Assembly (NCBI GenBank): GCA_947259145.1
Contig: CAMYLB010000154.1
Location: forward strand, 1-34,565
Source of the DNA: an uncultured Woeseiaceae bacterium
GTDB taxonomy: Bacteria; Pseudomonadota; Gammaproteobacteria; Steroidobacterales; Woeseiaceae
DNA: 34,565 bases
Direction of reading: 5' to 3'
A program made the position numbers and the translations under genes. The stretch's first letter is position 1. Every line of letters starts with the position of its first letter. The notes under the pieces were generated by a model, which saw only the letters and a list, made by a program, of their open reading frames with translations, made no database searches and was not told the origin of the DNA. Shown in pieces: positions 34,428-34,565 of this stretch.

Positions 34428-34565
34428 CGCATTGCTCCGGCATGGATGATGTTGGTTCGGGTATGGAGACCCGAATGCTGCCAACCATATCAAATGACGC
34501 ACATCGGGCGCCATGTGATGGTAGTCTATGCGGCGTTTTTGGCCAGCAGAAAATCGCATGACACA

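Noticed and set aside
1-34565. CRISPR arrays, tRNA or rRNA genes, IS elements, prophage genes
   Set aside because: Looked for direct repeats, transposase-like frames, tRNA cloverleaf ends and rRNA motifs while reading; none could be supported.

Overview
The window looks like a chromosomal segment of a moderately GC-rich gammaproteobacterium. The protein sequences resemble those of marine or soil Gammaproteobacteria near the Xanthomonadales/Woeseiaceae, but this rests on recalled family resemblance and no taxonomic marker is present. There are no rRNA, tRNA, CRISPR, phage or IS elements. Genes are tightly packed and no gene-free stretch exceeds about 180 bases.

Layout. (1) 1-4534: part of a histidine-utilisation locus, with hutC and hutF on the minus strand, hutI divergent, a TGTATATACA HutC-type operator between them, and a Bcr/CflA-type transporter after hutI. 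(2) 4651-8670: a two-domain M16 zinc protease and the Na+/serine-threonine symporter SstT. (3) 8676-10211, minus strand: a stand-alone Lrp/AsnC-type RAM domain, a cytochrome b561, a 38-codon thiolase remnant and a nitroreductase. (4) 10256-15459: a peroxiredoxin-like protein, a membrane PAS-PAS-GGDEF protein, an APH-fold kinase and a Schlafen/AlbA_2 protein. (5) 15465-19153: a LOG-family protein, two head-to-head paralogous phosphoribosyltransferases, a CBS-pair protein, an OsmC protein and a DUF6502-like protein. (6) 19279-29771, minus strand: a very compact ten-gene purine-catabolism operon in the order uraH-xdhA-xdhB-xdhC-puuD-puuE-uraD-alc-allA-guaD. It covers guanine to xanthine to urate to 5-hydroxyisourate to OHCU to allantoin to allantoate to ureidoglycolate to glyoxylate plus urea. 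(7) 29917-34565: a phosphoesterase/kinase-like fusion, a CotH-like kinase, an alpha/beta hydrolase and a DUF4956 membrane protein.

The most striking feature is a series of internal deletions or frameshifts in otherwise well-preserved genes. Five are sizeable deletions that remove conserved core segments: the transporter (motif A), thiolase (about 1.1 kb, in frame), guaD (the metal-binding HxH), the phosphoesterase (the GD..DRG and GNHE motifs) and hutF (about 32 codons, in frame, judged from remembered homologues). Two are small frameshifts at homopolymer runs, in xdhB and in the minus-strand phosphoribosyltransferase. Apart from these junctions the reading frames show no decay. This means either very recent deletion-driven gene loss or a consensus/assembly artefact, and it should be settled before any metabolic conclusion is drawn. 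As written, guanine deamination, xanthine oxidation and possibly formiminoglutamate deimination would be broken.

The right end (phosphoesterase-kinase fusion, CotH-like kinase, hydrolase, DUF4956) is the least understood part and the best candidate for an undescribed system. CotH and DUF4956 proteins are often encoded beside VTC-type polyphosphate polymerases, and such a gene could lie just beyond the window.
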